Source of the DNA: Auricularia sp. M13
Taxonomy: Eukaryota > Basidiomycota > Agaricomycetes > Auriculariales > Auriculariaceae
Assembly: GCA_037042915.1 (NCBI GenBank)
Contig: CM073194.1
Location: 2,046,001-2,110,000, forward strand
Direction of reading: 5' to 3'
DNA: 64,000 nt
Shown: in pieces, positions 10,353-22,634 of the stretch
How positions within the stretch are numbered: the stretch's first letter is position 1
How the letters are laid out: every line of letters starts with the position of its first letter
The notes under the pieces: model-generated
Told to the model about the DNA's origin: nothing
Database searches by the model: none
What the model saw: the letters and a program-made list of their open reading frames with translations, nothing else
Position numbers and translations under genes: made by a program

Positions 10353-13300
10353 ATGGATTCCCAGACCTGGAAAGTCGCTCGACTGAAGAAGAACACGCTG
10401 TGGTGGGGCATCAACAAGAACTCTAACATGCCGCATCTGTGTAATCATTGTGGGATAGAGCTACTCACCGGTGAAGCCTCCGGCTTTTGCTGTGGACCGC
10501 GGGGAGAGAAACTGCATGATGTTGCGTCTTTGCCACCGCTCCCTGAAGAATTCAGCGCTTTCCTTTCCGATCCTCGCGTTTCCTCTCTCTCTAGACTTCT
10601 AAACCTCGTGTACACGTTTGCTCAGTTGGAGTCCTCACATCAGTTCCCAGAAATTGGTCCGGGTCCTGCACATTTTGCTGTGGAGGGCAAGATTTTCCAT
10701 CGCGTTAGGCCTACGTTCCAGAATTCAGCAGTTCGCTGGCTGCTATATGATGGATTCATGAGAGGACAAGAGCCACACGCGTCTGCGAATTGGTTCAGCA
10801 AGCTTCCAGCTACCTGGATTGAGGCACTCTCCGCTGCGCTGCTGCGCGTCAACCCATACGTACGACTCATCAATGTCTTCCGACAAAGTCCAGAGAGCGA
10901 TCTCCCCAACGTCCACTTGCTCATTCGGGACGCTGGCGAGAACGAGATAGCTGGCATTATGTGTTTCGACAATACGGTAGAATCCGATGCGAAAGTAGGT
11001 ACATTTTGGCACATGCGTTTCGGCCTTACTGAGGCGAGTAGCTGAGGTCAGTAATAATCTCAAAGAAACGTCGTCCAGCGCCGGGCTTTGTGGATTCCAT
11101 CGACGAGACGTCGTCCAATGTGCATTATATTTCGGCGGTGAACCGCTTCTGGGAGCCACTCGTGTATCCGCTGTTCTTCCCTCATGGGACTTTGGGTTGG
11201 GGAAGGGCCTCAGCTGCAGACAACAGGCTTGCCGCCGCGGACGACGGTCAGGACGTGATGACGAGCCAGATCTGGCATTGCCGTGCACGTTTGTTACGCG
11301 AAGAGAGGTTTTCCATTTTTGGAAGACTGACCAATGAATACGTCGTTGATATGTTCACGCGCAATATTGAGTCGCGACTCGCGTACATTCGTTTTAGCCA
11401 AGCTGCAGCGCACCGCGAAGACGCGGCATTGATGGGATTGGAAGCCCCGACGGACTCTGAAAACGTTTTCTTCCGTCTTCATTCCTCGGTTCCAACGCTT
11501 GGTGTTCGGACCAGATCGCGGACGCGCTCACCATCGCTGCCAACTGCGGCGTACCGACATTCTTTGTCACAATGACCTGCAATCCGGACTGGCCAGAAGT
11601 GCGCCAGAAGCTGCGGCCAGGCCAGGGCTGGCAAGATGTTCCGCTCGTGATCGCCCGCGTGTTCAAGCAGAAGCTGGGCGTCTTGATGAAGACTTTGAAG
11701 ACTATGTTTCCGCACGCTGGTGGTATAGTAAGCTTGCGCTTTGTCGTGCTTAGTTTGGCGTGCCTAATCGCGCGCAGGTTTATCGACTGTCTGCCGTTGA
11801 GTTTCAGAAGCGAGGACTCCCTCACTGTCATATCCTAATCAAATATGAACGGGATTGCATTACTGCCTCGGACATTGATGCGGTGGTCTCTGCGGAGATG
11901 CCCAAAAGTGCAGCTGACGCTGCATTAGTTCAGCGTTTCATGACGCACAAACATCCCGTGCAGCGCGATGACCCCAGCAAAGTCACCATACCGAAATACT
12001 GTCAGCGACGAGCGCGCGTGTTTGATGCCCACGGCACGGAGGCTGACACAGTCTGCCGCTTCGGATATCCCAAACCGATTCGTGACACCACCTCGCTGTC
12101 CTTCGACGGACGCCCACAGTACAGGCGACGTCAAGCGGAAGATAGCAATGTCGTTCCGCACTGTTTGCCCCTTCTGCGAGCCCTCGACTGCCATATCAAC
12201 TTCGAGGTCGCCAACTCGTCGCACATCTTTCAATACCTATTCAAGTACATACGAAAAGGTAAGCCTTCGTCTTCTTTGGTGCCTGGGATACATCATTGAA
12301 GATGCCGCAGGCGTTGATCGTACCCACGCGTCTCCGTGTCGATGGTTCAGAGGTTATCGATGAGATAGAGGATTATTGGCGAGCGCGCTACCTATCTGCT
12401 GGAGAAGCGGCATGGCGTCTCCTTGGGTTCAGCGTTGCCAGCAAATCACCCGGTGTCACTGGGCTCGTCATCCACCTGCCGCAATCGCGCAAGCATCGTC
12501 AGTATCGACGTGCGAATGGGCCTACCAGCAACTTTTCGACCCTCGATCGCTATTTTCACCGCCCTCACGGTCTTTACATGTGGAATGGCGCTGAATGTAC
12601 ATTCGCCGATGTCACGTACACCGACTTTTATGCCAGGTTTCGCCATGTGCCATGGGACGACGCTATGGCAGACACCCCAGGTTACTATAAAGAGCAAGAC
12701 GTTCCCGACGGCGAAATGACGCGCCTCGTGCTGAAGCGGTCTGAGGGCCATCGGCATTTCGTTCGACTAGCTTCCGTGAAGCCATCCCAGGGCGAGCTAT
12801 TTTATCTACGAGCTATACTCTTGAATCGTCCAGCGCGCTCATTTTTGGACGCACGTACTATCGACGGTGTTGTGCATGCCTCATACCAGGAAGCTGCGCA
12901 GTCAATGGGTCTCTTTGCGGACAAACATGAGGCTCAGTTTGCTCTTGAGGAGGCTGTCCAGTGTCTTCGCACCCCCCGGCAAATCAGACTGCTTTTTGTG
13001 CACCTGATTATCCACGACGCGGAGGAAGTCGACTTTCCCTTGAAGCTCTGGGAGCTGTTCCGTGATGAGATGAGTATGGACTTCTACTTCGAGAATGGCG
13101 GATCGCAGACAAATGCCTATTCGCGCGCTCTGGCTGAAATCTCACGCATGCTGGACGAATTCGGGCGCAGCCTTGGTGACTTCAATCTTCCATTGCCTCA
13201 GTCGTTCGAAGGAGAAGCAGAATACGAGCGGGAGCGATGGGCGCCCATTTGGAGAAGTTCCGCCGCAGTTTCGCTTCGGCGCTGGCGAGATTTACTCCAG

Positions 13301-14707
13301 AACAGGCACTTATATTCAATGAAGTCATGGACGCCGTGGTGAACAAGCGGCCGCTACTACTTTTCATCGATGGAAAGGCGGGTCGAGGCAAGACCTTTCT
13401 CATCAACGCCATCTGCGACTTCGTTAGGTCCCGTGAAGAAATCGTCCTTCCCACTGCTACTTCGGCTTTCGCTGCGCTACTGTACGAGGGTGGGCGCACG
13501 ACCCACTCTTGCTTTAAGGTGCGTAAATTCATTATACAGTAGTTCAAACATGGCTCATTTGTAACGGTAGATCCCTGTTAACGAGTATAGCGAGCTCCTT
13601 CGGTCACCAATAGAACCAGGAGATTCGCGCGCGGATCTCATTCGCGATTTCAGTGTTCTTATTTGGGATGAATCGCCCATGGCGAATAGGGCGGCCCTCA
13701 GCTGCGTAGAGGAAACCTGCCGGCGCGTGTGTGGCAACGACTTGCCTTTCGGTGGTAAAATTGTCATACTTGCCGGCGATTTCAGGCAGACCTGTCCCGT
13801 TGTACGCCGCGGAACCCGCGCTCAGGTAGTGGATGCTTCAATTCGATGCTCTCCTTTGTGGGAAAGCTTGCGGATTCGCCAATTGACAGCGCCGATCCGG
13901 AACGCCGAGGATGGGGAATACGCAGCCTGGGTGGACAGCATTGGTGACGGTGCAGGCCCTCAGGTTGAAATGAACATGCTTCGGAAGGTGCATACCGATG
14001 ACGAGCTAATCGAGTTTGCATACCCTCAGCATGTGATCGACGACCCAGCGGCCTGCTTGAAGCGATCAATCCTATGCCCTACGAATAAGCAAATTGATCA
14101 CTACAACTCTCAGATTCTATCACGAGTGAGGGGCACCGCACGCACGTATCTTGCGGCTGACAAAATCAAGGAGGAGGACGAGGCCGGAATGCCTGAACGA
14201 GCTGCAGCAACGTTAGACTATGCAGCGCGTGCCTACTTGCCTGGCTTGCCATCTCACTCTACGGTGATCAAAACAAATGCAGTGTTCAGGCTATTACGAA
14301 ACTTCTCCATCTCACGTGGGCTCGTCAAGAACGTTCGCGTCGTCGTGGTCGACGTTGGTACGCGTCTGATTACTGTTCGCATACTGCGGGACACTGTCAC
14401 CGGCGTCCGTATAGACGACGAGGATATCTTGATACCACGCATTACCTTTGAGACTTTTTTGCCGGAGACCAGGCGGACATTGCAAAGGCGACAGTTTCCG
14501 CTCGCGCCAGCTTACGCGACTACATTCAACAGCTGCCAAGGCTTGACTTTGGATGTTGTTGCTATCGATCTCAGGCGTCCTGTCTTTTCTCACGGACAGC
14601 TGTATACCGCTCTCTCTCGAGTGAGACGTCGAGAACATGCCGTGGTACGGTTGCCCGCAGGCCAAGAATCAGTCGATAACGTAACGTATACCGAAATTCT
14701 GATATGA
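10353..14707 (+). CDS. Helitron Rep/Helicase (rolling-circle transposase)
   Basis: Catalyses rolling-circle transposition. N-terminus MDSQTWKVAR is followed by a CxxC..FCCGP zinc-finger-like block and LPPLPEEF, usual for Helitron proteins. After an intron ending CTCAAAG the product gives YPLFFPHGTLGW, then the Rep domain: MTCNPDWPEV, AVEFQKRGLPHCHILIKY (the HCH metal motif) and HIFQYLFKYIRKG. The Pif1-like helicase follows, with Walker A GKAGRGKTF (usually GPGGTGKT), Walker B DESPM, GDFRQTCPVV, FNSCQGLTLD and SHGQLYTALSRVRRREH, stopping at 14707. Introns at about 11730-11778, 12258-12304 and 13518-13570. Frame changes remain near 11490, 12300 and 13240 that introns do not explain, so this copy probably encodes no full protein unless the sequence has errors. 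Confidence 0.85.
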
Positions 14708-15212
14708 TACAATATTATCTCTTCATCTGTATGTATATACGACATGACCCGCTTTAATTCAATTGGTTTTTTGTTCAAACTCGTATCTTTGCCTGGAAAT
14801 GACGGGCGAGCGGACACCAAATTCGGCCATTCCCGGCTGTCTCCTCTCGCGTCCATTGCGTACAACCGTCGCTCCGGCGCAACTACGGGCATGTCTTGCA
14901 TTCCCCCCCCGCCTCCCACGGACACCGAGGAGCCAGTCTACGACGTCCCAGGCTGTGCTGTTCGTGTCCTTGGCTCATCGTTGGCCATATGACGCTGGTG
15001 GGCGTTTCAGTGTCCCCACGTCAGTGTGCTCGCGTTGGGTCAGTATGCGTCGAACATAATGTCCGGACCATGCATGGTATGTTTCCATGTCATATGTCGT
15101 CATACAGCTTGCTCATAGCTATTTTGTGACATAGTCGGTCATTTAAGCTCAATGCGCTCATCGAGATGGCACTCAAACGGCGCTGACGTCGCCCGCGTTC
15201 ACGAGCTCGCCA
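14708..15212. other. Intergenic
   Basis: No gene recognised between the helicase stop and the next TATA box. Short open frames here lack family features. Confidence 0.4.
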
Positions 15213-15219
15213 TATAAAA
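15213..15219 (+). promoter_or_regulatory. TATA box of the 15266 gene
   Basis: TATAAAA 47 bp before the ATG; a CTGACGTCG near-palindrome lies 30 bp upstream of it. Confidence 0.55.
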
Positions 15220-15265
15220 TGCGGCGGCTTCTGGTGCTGCGTTTTCCCACTGTCCAATCGCCGAC

Positions 15266-16687
15266 ATGCCGTCCTTTGTCACTGTGCTCACCACGTATCT
15301 CTGGGAGGCCGAGTACGCTCCTCCTGACGCGCTCGGTCTGAAAGGGTACAATGTTTATCAGGCCACCGTTCAGATTCAAGGTGCGCTGCGATAACAATCG
15401 TTTGCCTTTCTCTGCGATTAACCGCAGCCATAGGATCTGAAATGCCTGTCTGCATCGCACACATGACGCGCAAGCGTAAGCTGCCCGGCGGGACTCTCGT
15501 TCGTGTCACTGGCAACGGCAACTTCCACAAGACCACTCTCCTCATCGTCGCCACTCGCCTTACCCCCGTCTGCGCCGAGCCCATGCCCGGTCTATTGCCC
15601 AAAGGGAACTTGCTTCTGCCGCGCTGCACCTACACGGGCTTCATCTCATCGGCACCCGTGCAACATCCTCTAAACGCGGACTGCTTCATGCTCGATGTCA
15701 CCGTCGTACGCCATGACGTGTGGCCCGTTGTACCATTGGTTATCTCGTGAGTTTTGTCTGCCGTGCTTCGCTCCCTGCCGCCTAATCCGGTCTCAGATCT
15801 TGCATCAACCGCGATACGAAGCGCATTCAATTTCAAGCCCACTATTCCCTCGGTACCGCGGTCATCGTCTCCGGCGTCATATGTGGATGGTCGGCGTCAG
15901 ATACGCCTATCGTCGACGTCCATACCATCCAGTTCAACTATCAGGGTTCGACTCCAGCCTATTTCATTACCGATGCGCGCAATCCTTTCGAGCGCGCCGA
16001 CTTCCGCGACGGATATGCTACGTTCGCCTCCATTCTCGAGCCCGCGCCGCACCCTCCCGCAACGTGCTGTCTCGTCACGCCGCTCCGACGCGCATCACAC
16101 ACCGTTCTCCCTCGTCTCCCGATCCTCGCGCTCGAGCTGCCCGTGTCGATCACGCCAGGCCCGGCGTTGACATTGTTTCACGGTAAGTAGTGCTTGCCAT
16201 TTCGTGACCGTTGTTACTGAGTCACCGCGCAGAGATGGTCACCTTGGCAGCGTTCTGGCTGAGGACCACCTCATCGAGTACGTCGTCGTCTGTTTCGGAT
16301 AAGTTGCCCCAGCTTATGCCCCCTTCAGCACCGACGAAGAGCGCATCGCCGATGGCCGCTCGTTCAGTACCGCGTTCGACTCCGTCAGTGTCGCAGCGGA
16401 CTCCGTCGACGACGAGTCAGAACCTGTCGCCGTCGCGGCCACGCCTTCTACAGTCGTCGCCGTCACACCCCCTGCCGTTGCCGTCGCGCCCTCCGTTGCG
16501 CCCGAGCACTCATTCGAGATGGATCACGTCCGCGATCACGGTATCGCGAAGCGCATCTGCGTCCTTAATGAAGGCACAGGGTCAGAGGTCCACGTCGAGG
16601 AGACCGGGCGAGAGCGGTACGTCCGTGTTGTGGCCTAATGCGCGCTCGCTAAACTTCAGTGCAGAGCCATGGCGTCCGCCTTGCTGA
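15266..16687 (+). CDS. Dual OB-fold-like protein (paralog 4), apparently intact
   Basis: The best preserved member; all exons can be joined in frame. Exon 1 starts MPSFVTVLTTYLWEAEY and ends with a phase-1 donor after VQIQ. Exon 2 has the first beta domain (LPGGTLVRVTGNGNFHKT, LLIVATRL) and the linker RCTYTGFISSA. A phase-2 intron leads to the second domain, which opens with the conserved Cys (CINRDTKRIQF) and holds TAVIVSGVICGWSAS and IVDVHTIQFNYQG. A further intron (about 16182-16312, perhaps two) joins an acidic, Ala/Val-rich tail (FDSVSVAADSVDDESEP) ending EPWRPPC at 16687. The strand pattern resembles RPA-type OB folds (h-x-G-h-h ... G-x-x-x-h-D-V). Putative single-strand DNA-binding partner of the rolling-circle machinery. 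Confidence 0.7.
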
Positions 16688-17251
16688 AGTTGCGCAACTG
16701 CAGCGTTTGCGACCTCCGCGTCGACCCCAGCCTGCAGTCTTTGGCTGTCGACAGCGAGTCGCCAGCGCGCATGGATGTGGCTGGTACTGCGAGCGCCGAA
16801 GACTTGCCGTCGGTGCAAGATGTTCGCGATGCCGCACAGCGCACGGACGCGCGGGGCGGACTGCTCGACTTTCAAGGGCGGGAAGAAACTCCCCAAGGTA
16901 ATACTCAGGCTCTCGTCGGCGTCGGTACGGGCGCATTAGATACCACCGATAATGGACATTACTGTCATATAGTACTATACGCCGTCTTGCTGTAAATATG
17001 TGTATTAGTAGTGTAACGACCAGTTCGAAATTTACGACCAGTTTTTCTGCTTTATTACTCTCGCTTTGCAAGAAATTGATAACGTGAGGAGCCTCATTTA
17101 ATGTCCGCCGATGCTGCTCGCTCTCTCTCTCTTACAATCATGAGAACTGAACGGGCAGCGCATGTGGCCCGCCATTGCGCGTCACACTGTCTTCTTGCGC
17201 CCCCAACGTAGTGCGCAACCCGAGCGTCAAGTAAGCTTAGGGTTGCGCACA
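16688..17251. other. Intergenic
   Basis: No gene supported. An open frame over 16669-16995 has no domain and could be an alternative 3' extension of the preceding gene. Confidence 0.35.
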
Positions 17252-17258
17252 TATAAAG
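17252..17258 (+). promoter_or_regulatory. TATA box of the 17307 gene
   Basis: TATAAAG 48 bp before the ATG. Confidence 0.55.
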
Positions 17259-17306
17259 CTGACCTCCGGCGTTGTCTGTTCTTTCATCCTCTCGCGTCAT
17301 CCCATC

Positions 17307-19425
17307 ATGTTGGTCACCAGTGAAGTGCACTTTATGCTACGCGATACTAGCGTCCTAAACGAGCGCCAGGTTGAAGGCAAGGCTACATACACATACGAGT
17401 CGCGGAAAATACAAGGTCTGCGCGGTTGTCGTCGTCGTCGTTTGCTCTCTTAATGTGCTCTAGGTTCCGAAATCGGCCTGACCGTCTGGTATCATTCGCA
17501 CGATCCTCCATTGCCCGATGGCTCGGTCGTCGATCTTCGGGTATCTTCCTTTTCGCCGGTCTGACGGTTTACCTGGACGTTCGGCGATCCCCGCGGTCAA
17601 CCCACAGCCCGCGCAGTTCATCCCTCAGCTGTTCTTTGAAGGTTTCATTGTGGGCCAACCCGAAGTCGAATTATCGTTGGACAACTGCTTATTTTCGTTC
17701 GACGTCGAGGTTACCGGCCCCGCTACGGTCAAAATCAGGTTCGTCCTTTTCTCATTTCAACACATTCGATAGTTCATCCTCACTGTCTATAGATGCACAT
17801 TCTACAGTGCTCGTGGCGTCATTCTCAAGTTGCCCACGCTATATCCACGCCACAAAGTTCGAGTTGTTGGCACATTCGCCCGGCTTCGTAAACGACATGA
17901 TCAAGGTCGCGCCACTACGCTCGCGCCGTTCCCATATCCCGCCCGTATAATCGGTGTCGCGCCTATCTTCACTGGGTGTTCAGTCGTCGATCAGCTCACC
18001 GAATTTGTCGGAATTTCGATGGCGTTGAATCCGCACGTGCTTGCTGCTGTTACGAATATAATGTATTCCGTACTGACATGGTCCAAGCGATAATTCCTCT
18101 CCGAACGTCGCGAAGCCTTCCAAGCGTGCTAGAGTGTCGGACGACGCGTCCGCCGCCGACTCTACCCCCCAGTCTCCAGAAGCAGCAGAGCAACTCGCCA
18201 TCGACAACGCCGGTCCACATTTGCGGGTCGCAGCAGGCGTCGCGCTGGCCGATGTCAAGTCTTCGTCAATCTTCATGTCCGCGGCCGAGCAGCCCGGTAT
18301 CATGCGTGCGCAGTCTGTGGGTCTATCGGGCGGCACGTCCACTCCAGCCTCTCCGGCGTCGTCACCCGTGCAGGTCAACTCGCCCTCCGTCGCAGGCGAC
18401 CAGTCTGGGCTAACGACACCGACGCTTACCAAAACGCGTGGTGCGGCGCGGGGACTGTCCGTCGTTACGTCCACTGCCACTTCGCCCATATCATCGCGCG
18501 CTCAATCTGCACTTGCGTCGCCCACGCAAGCCCACGCACATAATGCTGTGCCTCCCCGGTTTACGTCTCCAGTTCAGGCCATCGCCCCTGTCGCTGCAGA
18601 AGGTCACGTTGCGCCGATACAGGCTCGGTCTCCAGCAGCAGCGTCGCAGTCTCTGCGTACGCCGGGTAATTCACCCGTTGTTACACGCGCGCGTCAGCTG
18701 TGCCCTCCCCTGCGCAAGGCCGCTTGCAAGGCATGGCTGCGAACCATGCAGCTCTCCACAACGTCGGTCTTGGAAGCCCCGTTGTGCTCGCGAACGGAGG
18801 TGTAATTCCGCGTGACATGGCCGCCATTTACGAATCGCCCAGTCCATCGTTCCCGCCACGTCTACGACGGATGCCACGGCCTACCCGTACCTGTCTATGA
18901 CCTCTGCTTCTCCTGCCGACCAAGGCGAGGCCATGGATGTTGTGGACGCGGTGTCTGATGGGCGCAATTTGGAATCGTACGTACCACAGCTCCTTGACGC
19001 ACGCGCGTTCGTTACTCATCATTATTGTGGTTGTAGAACTGCGGCTGACGAGACTCAACTCGGGGCTCCCATGCAGACTGAACAGGAGCCCGTTGCCCCG
19101 TCTGTACATTGTTTCTTTCCTTTCCCTAGCTGACCACAACAGTAGGCCACAGCAGGCTCCTTCAACTGCGGCCTCCATATTTTCCATCGAGGAAATCATG
19201 GCTGCGTGCGTGATCCGGCGCGCATTCCGACACTGTGTTCTGATGACTTGCATAGCACGAGCGATGACGCCTCGCACCTCGGTCTCGACTTCTTGCGTTG
19301 GGACAGCATGAACGGCGAAGTCATACAGCAGTATGATGACCTCAATCCTGCAACGTACGTCTTTGTTGTCATCATCACTTCCATATGCAATATATTGACA
19401 TGCCTGTAGGCTCTATGGTGCTTAA
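17307..19425 (+). CDS. Dual OB-fold-like protein with long Ser/Pro/Ala tail (paralog 5)
   Basis: Starts MLVTSEVHFMLRDTS; phase-1 intron after SRKIQ. The first domain carries PPLPDGSVVDLRVSSF and GLTVYLDV. The linker has LFFEGFIVGQPEVELS and ends VKIR before the phase-2 intron. The second domain opens with Cys (CTFYSARGVILKL) and has HKVRVVGTFARL. The tail begins with an NLS-like KPSKRARV and continues as several hundred bases of Ser/Thr/Pro/Ala-rich sequence with repeated SP and TP dipeptides, then short exons with GEAMDVVDAVSDG and DFLRWDSMNGEV, ending LYGA at 19425. Two frame changes in the first domain and one in the tail suggest decay. The SP/TP-rich tail could be a phosphorylated disordered region. 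Confidence 0.55.
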
Positions 19426-19506
19426 GCTGCCTAAGCCGAGGGCTCGTCTGAGCCGTGTGTCACATTTTCTCACCGTTCTTTCATGCTGTACCTCTTCGTC
19501 GCCCGG

Positions 19507-19615
19507 TGACGTCATTTCCCTTCTCCTCCGATGGTGTAATCTTTCAGTCTCGAAGTTTCGATATACGCGCGTCATTATGTTCTCGCAAAATCCCGTCGTT
19601 CTGAACCTATATAAG
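19507..19615 (+). promoter_or_regulatory. TGACGTCA palindrome and TATA box
   Basis: TGACGTCA at 19507-19514 and TATATAAG at 19608-19615, before the ATG at 19649. Confidence 0.6.
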
Positions 19616-19648
19616 TCGTGTCTTGAAATCCGTGTGCTCTCAATCTCA

Positions 19649-20299
19649 ATGGGTCGTCGTAAAGCTGTTAACGCCGTGGTGTCCTCGCTGCTGGACATAG
19701 AGGCGGTGGAGGACAACAATGATGGTCCTGAGGACGAGACAGACTACGAGCCGTCGGAGTGCAATGCCACAGACGGCAGTCGATATGAGTTCTTCAGCGA
19801 CGACGACAAACCGCTATCGAAGAGACAACCGTCTAGCTTCATCAATCAGAACTATGACTATGTCCCCGAGGATAAATTGGTGGTGAGGGTTTTGAGCATG
19901 GAGTCACTTGGTGTGCCGTTGACGTCCTAAAAGCTATACTTCACGCGCAAGAGCCCTTTTGCCAAGCGGGGTTTACCCAACGTGTCCTGCGACAAGGAGG
20001 GCTTCGTCTCCGTGCCCAGTGTTAATCTCTGGATCAAGTTGGCCGCGTCGTCCTATCCGGATCACGCAGACTTCCACCGCGCCTTGCGACTGTGTGCGTC
20101 AGACATCAAGGAAATCCTGAGAGTGAATAAATCTGTTCTACACAACACATGTAACAACAATATAAACCTAGAGGTACATTGGGACTTCCTGACCACATGG
20201 TCACTTAGTGCTCAAATGTTTGTATCCCTCGTGCGCGCCTGTTTTTGGCACCATCCTCCATTGCCGCTGGATGACAGTGTTTCGTCTCGTTCGCCGTGA
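19649..20299 (+). CDS. Element protein family 2, member a
   Basis: Two exons, 19649-19882 and 19934-20299, joined in frame over a 51-bp intron (GTGAGG..AAAAG). The N-terminal part starts MGRRKAVNAVV and is acidic and probably disordered (DNNDGPEDETDYEPSE). The C-terminal part is globular: LYFTRKSPFAKRGLP, GFVSVPSVNLWIKLA, WDFLTTWSLSAQMFV. The second half is clearly related to the gene at 20592 next door, which lacks the acidic N-terminus. No known domain recognised. Lies between OB-like genes and shares their promoter style. Confidence 0.6.
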
Positions 20300-20517
20300 T
20301 AGAATAACGACCTCGTTTGTAAATACTTCAATCCCTTTTCAATACAGTACATAGCCAAATTGTGATCTCGGCTTTTGCTCGTGGTTCCCACGAGCACGTG
20401 CTTCCTCGCGAATCAGACAAAACGTCATGTATCTCTTATGACGAGTGGGCGGAATGAGCAGTTCCTATCTGATGACGTAACGCGTCATCCTGCTTGCGTC
20501 ATCATCTGAACTCAACA

Positions 20518-20524
20518 TATAAAG
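20518..20524 (+). promoter_or_regulatory. TATA box of the 20592 gene
   Basis: TATAAAG 67 bp before the ATG; GATGACGTAACGCGTCATC, an inverted pair of TGACG half-sites, lies about 50 bp upstream. Confidence 0.55.
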
Positions 20525-20591
20525 TCCGTGCAGTACGGGTCTTCGCGCGGGTAGGGTAGACATCGTACCACCGTTTACAGCATCGTTTGCT

Positions 20592-21052
20592 ATGGCGCAG
20601 TATGACCGTGCCGTAGAGTGGATGCCTGCTGAGATTCACGAGACTTTGCGCGAATTCTCCGATTTGCCTGCGCCTGACGTACCTCGCAATAGGCTCGCGG
20701 TACGCTCTCCTTAGCGTGGAATCACACCGCGTACTTACTGCAACAAATCCAGTTGTATGTGACTCTGAAGAACCCGTTCGTCGGCAGCTGGCTTCCTCCA
20801 GTTCGTTATGACGACGCTGGCTTTGCCACAGTGCCTGATCCTCGAGCATGGGTAAAGCAAGCCAAAGATGACGTCACTGATGTTCGAGATGTTTTGCTGC
20901 AGTGCAAGGTCATCATTGATCAGGTGGCCCAAGCAAACTATGAGGAGCTGAGAGAGAGCAAGATGCCCGATCTGCAGGGCCACTATGATTTTTTCCACAC
21001 CTGGGAAATCAGCACTCAGGCTTTGGTGGATGTTTTACTTCGCTTTGTATAG
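20592..21052 (+). CDS. Element protein family 2, member b
   Basis: Exons 20592-20699 and 20753-21052, in frame over a GTACGC..CCAG intron. Product of about 135 aa starting MAQYDRAVEWMPAEIHE, then LYVTLKNPFVGSWLP, GFATVPDPRAWVKQA and HYDFFHTWEISTQALV. It aligns by eye with the C-terminal half of the protein at 19649 (LYxTxKxPF .. GFxxVP .. DFxxTWxxSxQ), so the two arose by duplication. Intact. Function unknown; mainly helical in its second half. Confidence 0.65.
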
Positions 21053-21592
21053 ATATGTAACACGAGTCGTAGTATTTATTTGCCGTGTGATAATGCATGA
21101 GCTGATATCACAATGCGTGCAATTTATGTGTAGCGTGTACGAACGACACGTTGGTGTGCCTGTACCGCTTGCGCGACGCATTTGCACGGGCGGGGCACCG
21201 CTCCGGCTGCTGGAAGCCGGAGATTCACTGGTAGCCGGTGCCCAGTGCATGCCGTACAGTATTGCACACGTCACATTCGCGCATATCCGTCCAACGAAAG
21301 TGGCGTCATGCCTTGGAGGTACATCATAAGATATTGCGCAGTAGTACTTATTGCGGCGCGTTTCGTGCAGGCGCGTCGCAGACGGACCTCCGACGACTAT
21401 CAAGTTGCTGTCCGTCGACGAACGATGACCGCAGCCTCGCTTGCGCAGACGACTTGCAACGTCGTATGAGCAGTGACGCGAGCTGAGCCTGCAGGACGGA
21501 CATGACGCAAAAGAAACTTAACTGACAACTTCGCACCCAGAACCTATGCTGCCTAAAAGGACGCCCGTTTTCTCTTTGGGATCAGCAGCACG
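21053..21592. other. Intergenic
   Basis: No gene recognised. A weak TATA-like CTAAAAGG lies about 40 bp before the next ATG. Confidence 0.4.
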
Positions 21593-22634
21593 ATGGCCAC
21601 CAACGAGTCCCTCTCCCACTCTCGCTCTTGGACTGCCACCAGGCAGTTTGCCCCAACTTTCGAGGCTCTGCTGAACGTCAAGACCAGTACGGTCGTTCGC
21701 TCTCCGGGCTTGGTGCATCGCTGCTTCCACACTTATTCTTGCAACCTCGAGCTCAACGGTACCGGTTTTTTTTCTGTTCTTCACGGTTCGCGCTGATTGC
21801 GGTCTCAGATGTGAACGTGAAGGTTGTCGTCGCGCGGCCCGTCGTGGATACGCCAACGCTGCAGCCATACCCCGCGGGCTCGCGCATTCGCGTCTTCGGG
21901 TCTTTCGAGGGTTCCAACAACGGCCTCTTCGTCACAGCGTCGTCTGTAGTCGCCGTTGACGCAGGGGACACGGGTACGACGACCACACACCCGCCTGCAG
22001 ACCGGCCACCTACATTTCTCGTCTTTCTGGGCATCAAACCGTCGCGCGTCCTCGACGCCTCTATCTCGTCGCCCACTCGGGAGGTCCTCGACATCGAGGT
22101 TAGAGGCAGCCTTATTTTCAGGTACGCCGTGTTGTTCATTGTGCATGCACCTGCTCATCATCGTCCAGATGCGACTTCGACCTTACGGCCGCACCTGAAG
22201 AACTTCTACTACCAGGAGAATGCCGACATCGCGGTGTCTGGCGTTCTAACTGGTTTCGTCGACGGCCGATATACGCTTGACGTCCACGACGGGAGTTTCG
22301 ATTGCTTGGAGATGCCCTGCACGGCGGAGAGTTTCGCGCGCGAGTGCGGCAAGGAGCTCGCCAGCGATGCGTGCTGTTGGTGAGTTTTCTCTTTGCTTTA
22401 CGTACATCACCAGTTCTGAATGGGCACCTCGCTCAGGTTAAAGAGTGCCATGAACGAAACCATGCGCGATATGAAGAAGCTTCGGTGAGCATGCCGATGA
22501 GGACCATTGCGCACATATTGACATTTTCCAGGACTTCGTCGCCGTCGCCGTCTCCCATTATTCGCCGCAATTTTCCGTTGACTTATTGCGAAATCTCGTC
22601 CGCCCCATCGGACAGTTTTCCGTCCTGGGATTGA
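21593..22634 (+). CDS. Dual OB-fold-like protein (paralog 6)
   Basis: Exon 1 starts MATNESLSHSRSWTATR and ends CNLELN with a phase-1 donor (GGTACC). Exon 2 gives VNVKVVVARPVVDTP, YPAGSRIRVFGSFEGSN and GLFVTASSVVAVD, then the linker TFLVFLGIKPSRVLD and ends LIFR. The second domain opens with Cys (CDFDLTA) and contains ADIAVSGVLTGFVDG and YTLDVHDGSFDCLEMPC. Two short introns join the tail MNETMRDMKKLRTSS and a stop at 22634. One frame change (about 22172-22222) separates the Cys block from the second domain. Otherwise joins are clean. Confidence 0.6.
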
